Source of the DNA: Bog-756 sp963738545
GTDB lineage: Bacteria > Actinomycetota > Acidimicrobiia > Acidimicrobiales > RAAP-2
DNA: 64,000 nt
Assembly (NCBI GenBank): GCA_963738545.1
Contig: CAVTXA010000008.1
Coordinates: 496,001 to 560,000, forward strand
Direction: 5' to 3'
The position numbers and the translations under genes were made by a program. Under the pieces are notes generated by a model. The model worked only from the letters and a program-made list of their open reading frames with translations, was not told where the DNA came from and searched no databases. Below, one piece after another: positions 59,932 to 64,000 of the stretch; position 1 is the first letter of the stretch; the number at the start of each line of letters is the position of its first letter.

Positions 59932-60752
59932 CTAGGTGCGGTTGCGGTAGCGCCGGACGGCCAGCGGGATGAGGACGATCAGCAGGCCGACGGTCCAGGC
60001 CAGGGTCTGGATGACCCATTCGGACGTGGGCCCCCCGATCATGAGGGCGCGGCAGGCGCTGACCGTGACGCTCACCGGCTGGTAGGTGGCGAAGCCCTGC
60101 AGCCAGCTGGGCATCGACGAGACCGGCACGAAGGCCGAGGACACGAAGATCAGGGGGAAGAGGATCGGGAAGGACATGACCTGGGCCGTCTCACTGTTGG
60201 GCGCCGAGAGTCCGATGACGGCGAACCCCCAGGACAGGGCGTAGGCGAACAACAAGATGAGCAGGATGGCGGCCAGGTAGGCCAGGACGCCGGTGGTGGG
60301 TCGGAAGCCAACGGCGAAGCCCACGGCGGTGATGATGATGACCACGAAGACGTTGCGGACCATGTCCGCCGTCGTGCGCCCGGTGAGGACGGCCGAGCGG
60401 GACATGGGGAGCGCCCGGAACCGCTCGATGAGTCCCTTCTGCAGGTCCTCGGCCAGACCGATGCTGGTGCTGACGGCACCGAAGGCCACGGTCTGCACGA
60501 AGATCCCGGGCATCAGGTAGTTCACATAGTTGCCCCCGGGGACCTTGATGGCTCCCCCGAACACATAGGTGAACAGCAACACGAACATGATCGGCTGGAC
60601 CGTCGAGAAGAACAGCTGCTCGGGGATGCGCAGGAGGGCCAGCAGGTTCCGCTGGGCAATGGTCAGGGTGTCCGATACCGCCCAACGGAGCCGGGCCAAC
60701 GGGGAGGTGGCGGGGGGGCCGGCCGAGACGGACGGTGCGGTGATGGTGGTGG

Positions 60753-60756
<4 letters not shown>
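59932..60756 (-). CDS. ABC-2 type exporter membrane protein (DrrB-like)
   Basis: Membrane half of a drug or lipid exporter. The 274-residue protein has a cytoplasmic start, RLRWAVSDTLTIAQRNLLALLRIPEQ, then six helices, with the ABC-2 signature region LIERFRALPMSRSAVLTGRTTADM and FVSSAFVPVSSMPSWLQGFA. The ATG overlaps the stop of the ATPase gene (ATGA at 60753-60756). Extension of the open frame up to 61881 is shadow of the ATPase gene. Pairing suggests an antibiotic-resistance-type or lipid exporter; the cargo is unknown. Confidence 0.92.
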
Positions 60757-61799
<1,043 letters not shown>

Positions 61800-62028
61800 G
61801 GATGGGATCCTGACTACTCAGCGGGAGGGGCCGGTCGGGCGACCGCATCGGCACGGTGTCGGGGCCCCCGCCCAACCGCATCCGGCCGTGTGACTGCCGT
61901 GTGACTGGGGGGTGACGGCCGGGATGGCCGCCGGGTGCCGCGTCGGGCGCGTCCGCATCTTACGGGTCCGCCGGCCCGGGGGTGACACGCCGGCCGGATG
62001 AGCCGGTGCACCGACGATGGGCCGGCGG

Positions 62029-62034
62029 TAGCCT
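62029..62034 (+). promoter_or_regulatory. -10 element of a leaderless peroxiredoxin promoter
   Basis: TAGCCT ends six bases before the ATG at 62041. The 241-bp gap to the ABC ATPase holds no other clear feature. Confidence 0.45.
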
Positions 62035-62040
62035 CGTCCC

Positions 62041-62502
62041 ATGCAAGCAGGCGATCAGGCACCGGACTTCGAACTCCCCGATGAGGACGGCACACCGAGG
62101 AAGCTGAGCGAACTGGCCGCCTCGGGGCCCGTGGTCCTGTTCTTCTATCCGGCGGCGATGACCTACGGGTGCACCAAGGAGAGCTGCCACTTCCGTGACA
62201 TGAAGGCGGAGTTCGAGGCCGTGGGGGCCCAGCGGGTGGGGATCAGCGCCGACCAGGTGGCCAAGCAGAAGCAATTCTCCGACAAGCACTCCTTCGACTA
62301 TCCGTTGCTCTCCGACCCCGACGGGGCCGTGGCCACCCAGTTCGGCGTCCGACGGGGGTTCGCCAAGCTGTCACCCACCAAGCGGGCGACCTTCGTGATC
62401 GGTCCCGACCTCAAGGTCATCGAGGTCATCCAGAGCGAAGTGCGGATGAACGTCCACGCCGACCGGGCGCTCGAGGTGCTGAAAGCCAACGCCACGGCCT
62501 GA
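62041..62502 (+). CDS. Peroxiredoxin (Bcp-like, second copy)
   Basis: Thiol peroxidase of 153 aa. Cysteines are C44 and C49 in YPAAMTYGCTKESCHF, the same spacing as the Bcp protein at 52673-53137, but the proline before the cysteine is replaced (TYGC instead of TPGC). SADQVAKQKQFSDKHSFDYPLL is family-typical. The two copies differ well beyond simple duplication. The ATG is at the predicted transcription start. A 21-base gap separates it from the next open frame. Confidence 0.9.
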   Translation: MQAGDQAPDFELPDEDGTPRKLSELAASGPVVLFFYPAAMTYGCTKESCHFRDMKAEFEAVGAQRVGISADQVAKQKQFSDKHSFDYPLLSDPDGAVATQFGVRRGFAKLSPTKRATFVIGPDLKVIEVIQSEVRMNVHADRALEVLKANATA

Positions 62503-62610
62503 CCGGGCGAGGAGCGTCCCCGTATGGGGACCGCTCCGATGGGATGCTGTCGCGATGGATGTCCGGTCGTCGAGCCGACGCGTATGACCCCGGTTCCGGG
62601 ATCCGGGCGC

Positions 62611-63069
62611 ATGGAGCAGCTGGCCCAGGCCGTGGCCGAGCGGGTGGTCTCCATCGTGATGGACGCCATCGACATCGACGCGCTCCTGGAGCGGATCGAC
62701 GTCGACGCCCTCATCTCCAGAGTGGACGTCGACGGCGTGGTCGACCGGGTCGACGTGGACAAGCTGATCAACCGGGTGGACGTCGAGAAGATCATCGAGC
62801 GGGTCGACGTCGAGAAGATCATCGAGCGAGTCGACATCGACTCGATCATGGAGAAGACGGAGCTCGGCAGCATCATCGCCCGATCGACCACCGGGGTGGC
62901 GTCCGAGGTCCTCGACGTCATCCGGGCCCAGGGGGTCGGCCTCGACGACTTCTTCGCCCGCTGGGTGAACCGGATCCTCCGTCGATCACCGGGCACGCTG
63001 CCCCTGGGCCCGCCGGCCCTGGTGGGCCAGGCCCCGGTGCCCGCCGAGCTGGGCGCCGGGGACGCCTGA
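62611..63069 (+). CDS. Protein with eight nine-residue tandem repeats
   Basis: A 152-residue protein without a recognised function. After a short helix come eight repeats of the form (I/V)D(V/I)(D/E)xhhxR, residues about 20-91, for example IDVDALISR, VDVDKLINR, and VDVEKIIER twice in a row. The C-terminal part has DDFFARWVNRILRRSPG and a proline-rich end. The aspartates and arginines alternate regularly with hydrophobic positions. I recall similar repeats attached to RDD proteins in actinobacteria; here the RDD gene follows with a one-base overlap (TGATG). Other in-frame starts exist at 62524 and 62584. Confidence 0.7.
   Translation: MEQLAQAVAERVVSIVMDAIDIDALLERIDVDALISRVDVDGVVDRVDVDKLINRVDVEKIIERVDVEKIIERVDIDSIMEKTELGSIIARSTTGVASEVLDVIRAQGVGLDDFFARWVNRILRRSPGTLPLGPPALVGQAPVPAELGAGDA
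62668..62883 (+). repeat. Eight 27-bp tandem coding repeats
   Basis: The nine-residue repeats correspond to 27-bp units. Units 5 (62776-62802) and 6 (62803-62829) differ at only two bases, suggesting recent duplication; outer units are more diverged. Confidence 0.8.
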
Positions 63070-63614
63070 TGGCCCCGACCACGCTCGCCGAGCCCATCGA
63101 GGGTCGTCAGGGTCACTACGCCGGGGCGGTCAGCCGTCTGGTGGCTTTCGGGGCCGACGTGGGCGCGTCGTGGGGGCTGTTCACCCTGGCCGCCGCGGCA
63201 CTCTCCTTCACCATCCAGCTGGCATCGGGGACCAAGTTCACGCTGGCCAATCACCAGATCGCCTCGCTGATCGCCGCCGTCATCTGGGAGTTCGTGTACT
63301 TCGCCTACCAGTGGACGCTGAGTGGCAAGACCATTGGCATGGCTGTGCTCGGGATCCGGGTGGTCAAGACGGACGGCACGACCATCGGCGCCCGGCAGGC
63401 CGTCATCAGGACGCTCACGTTCCCCCTCAGCATCATCGTCTTCGGGCTGGGATTTCTCGGCATCCTGACCAACCGGGACCGCCACGCCTGGCACGACCGG
63501 TTCGCCGGTACCGCCGTGGTGTACTCCTGGGATGCCCGGGCCGCTCGGCTCCGCTGGTTGGCCAAGCAGGACGCCCCACCCCAGGCGGTGCCGGAGGCCC
63601 CAGTACCCTCCTGA
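63069..63614 (+). CDS. RDD family membrane protein
   Basis: A 181-residue membrane protein of the RDD family. The arginine and aspartates of the name are in GAVSRLVAFGADVGASW at helix 1; then TLSGKTIGMAVLGIRVVKTDG and the C-terminal ILTNRDRHAWHDRFAGTAVVY, all family-typical. Two or three hydrophobic helices are present. Some RDD proteins transport ions or osmolytes; the role here is unknown. The ATG overlaps the stop of the repeat-protein gene, so they are likely partners. Confidence 0.88.
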   Translation: MAPTTLAEPIEGRQGHYAGAVSRLVAFGADVGASWGLFTLAAAALSFTIQLASGTKFTLANHQIASLIAAVIWEFVYFAYQWTLSGKTIGMAVLGIRVVKTDGTTIGARQAVIRTLTFPLSIIVFGLGFLGILTNRDRHAWHDRFAGTAVVYSWDARAARLRWLAKQDAPPQAVPEAPVPS

Positions 63615-63686
63615 GGACCACGGCTCCGGCCTTGGCTGCCGGGTCCGAACCGTGGCACGATCCCGTTCTACGGTGTGGAGGCGCGC

Positions 63687-63782
63687 ATGAGCTCGGAAGG
63701 GACCACGCTGGGGACGCGGGTGTTGCCTCCCGGTAGCGGGGTATCGACGGAGGAGCTCGAGGTGAGGGACGGTCGGCGTTGA
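63687..63782 (+). CDS. Small ORF upstream of and overlapping alkB (31 aa)
   Basis: ATG with GGAGG five bases upstream, encoding a 31-residue hydrophilic peptide (starts MSSEGTTLGTRV). Its TGA overlaps the TTG of alkB (TTGA), the arrangement of translational coupling. It has no similarity I recognise. It may be a leader peptide, a true small protein, or chance. Confidence 0.35.
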   Translation: MSSEGTTLGTRVLPPGSGVSTEELEVRDGRR

Positions 63783-64000
63783 CCAGGCTGTTCCCCCGCC
63801 AGCCGGAGATCGTCGCTCCGGGTGCGGTCCTCCTGCCCGGGTGGCTCGACGTGGAGGACCAGCAGGACCTCGTGGACCGTTGTCGTCGATGGGGCGAGGC
63901 AGCCGGAGGGTTCCGCTCGCCCCGCATGCCCCGCGGTGGTGTCATGTCGGTCCAGATCGCCTGTCTCGGATGGCACTGGATGCCCTACCGGTACTCACGC
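63779..64000 (+). CDS. alkB: AlkB-like 2-oxoglutarate/Fe(II) dioxygenase (3' end beyond window)
   Basis: Repairs N-alkylated bases in DNA or RNA by oxidative demethylation. Only the first 74 residues are in the window. They match the AlkB N-terminus: LFPRQPEIVAPGAVLLPGWL, then MPRGGVMSVQIACLGWHW and PYRYS, the nucleotide-recognition lid region. The iron ligands (HxD...H) would lie beyond the end. The TTG start is chosen from the family start and its overlap with the small ORF's stop; no ribosome site of its own is evident. Confidence 0.75.
   Translation, partial: MTRLFPRQPEIVAPGAVLLPGWLDVEDQQDLVDRCRRWGEAAGGFRSPRMPRGGVMSVQIACLGWHWMPYRYSR

Noticed and set aside
62668..62883. CRISPR array candidate because of regular 27-bp units
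   Set aside because: There are no spacers; the units are contiguous and encode a protein repeat.

Overview
This is a GC-rich (about 70 % by eye) chromosomal stretch from an actinobacterium. Evidence for that: a WhiB gene beside a PdtaS-type kinase, a DUF3107 gene, a histidine-phosphatase/DUF3090/SCO1664 cluster, a Get3-like ATPase pair, many GTG/TTG starts and four-base stop/start overlaps. The complete System I (Ccm) cytochrome c set is unusual for actinobacteria, which mostly use System II. An Acidimicrobiia-like lineage is my best guess, but it is inference. I see no rRNA, tRNA, insertion sequence, prophage or CRISPR array. The window cuts the last gene (alkB) and perhaps the first.

Layout. 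1-2.3 kb: ECF sigma/anti-sigma pair and a TetR regulator. 2.3-5.3 kb: glycosyltransferase, crotonase, GDP-mannose dehydratase. 5.3-13.6 kb: ccdA then ccmABCDEFG and a fused ccmHI, nine same-strand, mostly overlapping genes. 13.6-18 kb: DUF4118-GAF protein, KimA-like potassium permease fused to an OB-like tail, quinone oxidoreductase. 18.3-25.5 kb: GMC oxidoreductase coupled to an alpha/beta hydrolase with a cysteine in its nucleophile elbow, facing a giant BTAD/AAA regulator. 25.6-28.8 kb: iscS-like desulfurase, SufR-like regulator and divergent mrp, an Fe-S assembly module. 28.8-33.5 kb: cyclopropane synthase, DUF2252, dGTPase, DUF3107. 33.6-35.8 kb: Get3-like ATPase pair, the first carrying an apparent one-base frameshift in a G run. 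35.8-40.4 kb: methyltransferase, PHP phosphatase, PdtaS-like kinase, WhiB1-like regulator with a perfect CRP-type site, GDPD. 40.5-44.4 kb: etfBA and an OafA-type acyltransferase. 44.5-46.5 kb: SCO1664/DUF3090/phosphatase. 46.7-50.4 kb: MMPL exporter with a DosR-like box, then an FrhB-family flavoprotein. 50.5-52.7 kb: Fpg/Nei glycosylase, then an SRPBCC-EVE-MarR operon with a visible operator. 52.7-57.2 kb: Bcp peroxiredoxin, DEAD-box helicase, PIG-L deacetylase, glutamine amidotransferase, hemolysin III. 57.2-61.8 kb: aconitase and a DrrAB-like ABC exporter. 62-64 kb: a second peroxiredoxin, a nine-residue repeat protein paired with an RDD membrane protein, a small ORF and alkB.

Regulation visible in the sequence. 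About a dozen genes have a TANNNT-like -10 element ending 6-8 nt before the start codon, the arrangement of leaderless mRNAs. The most informative sites are the CRP-like palindrome before whiB, the DosR-like box before the MMPL gene at the spacing of an activator site, the MarR-type operator inside a -35/-10 promoter, and the overlapping divergent promoters of sufR and mrp.
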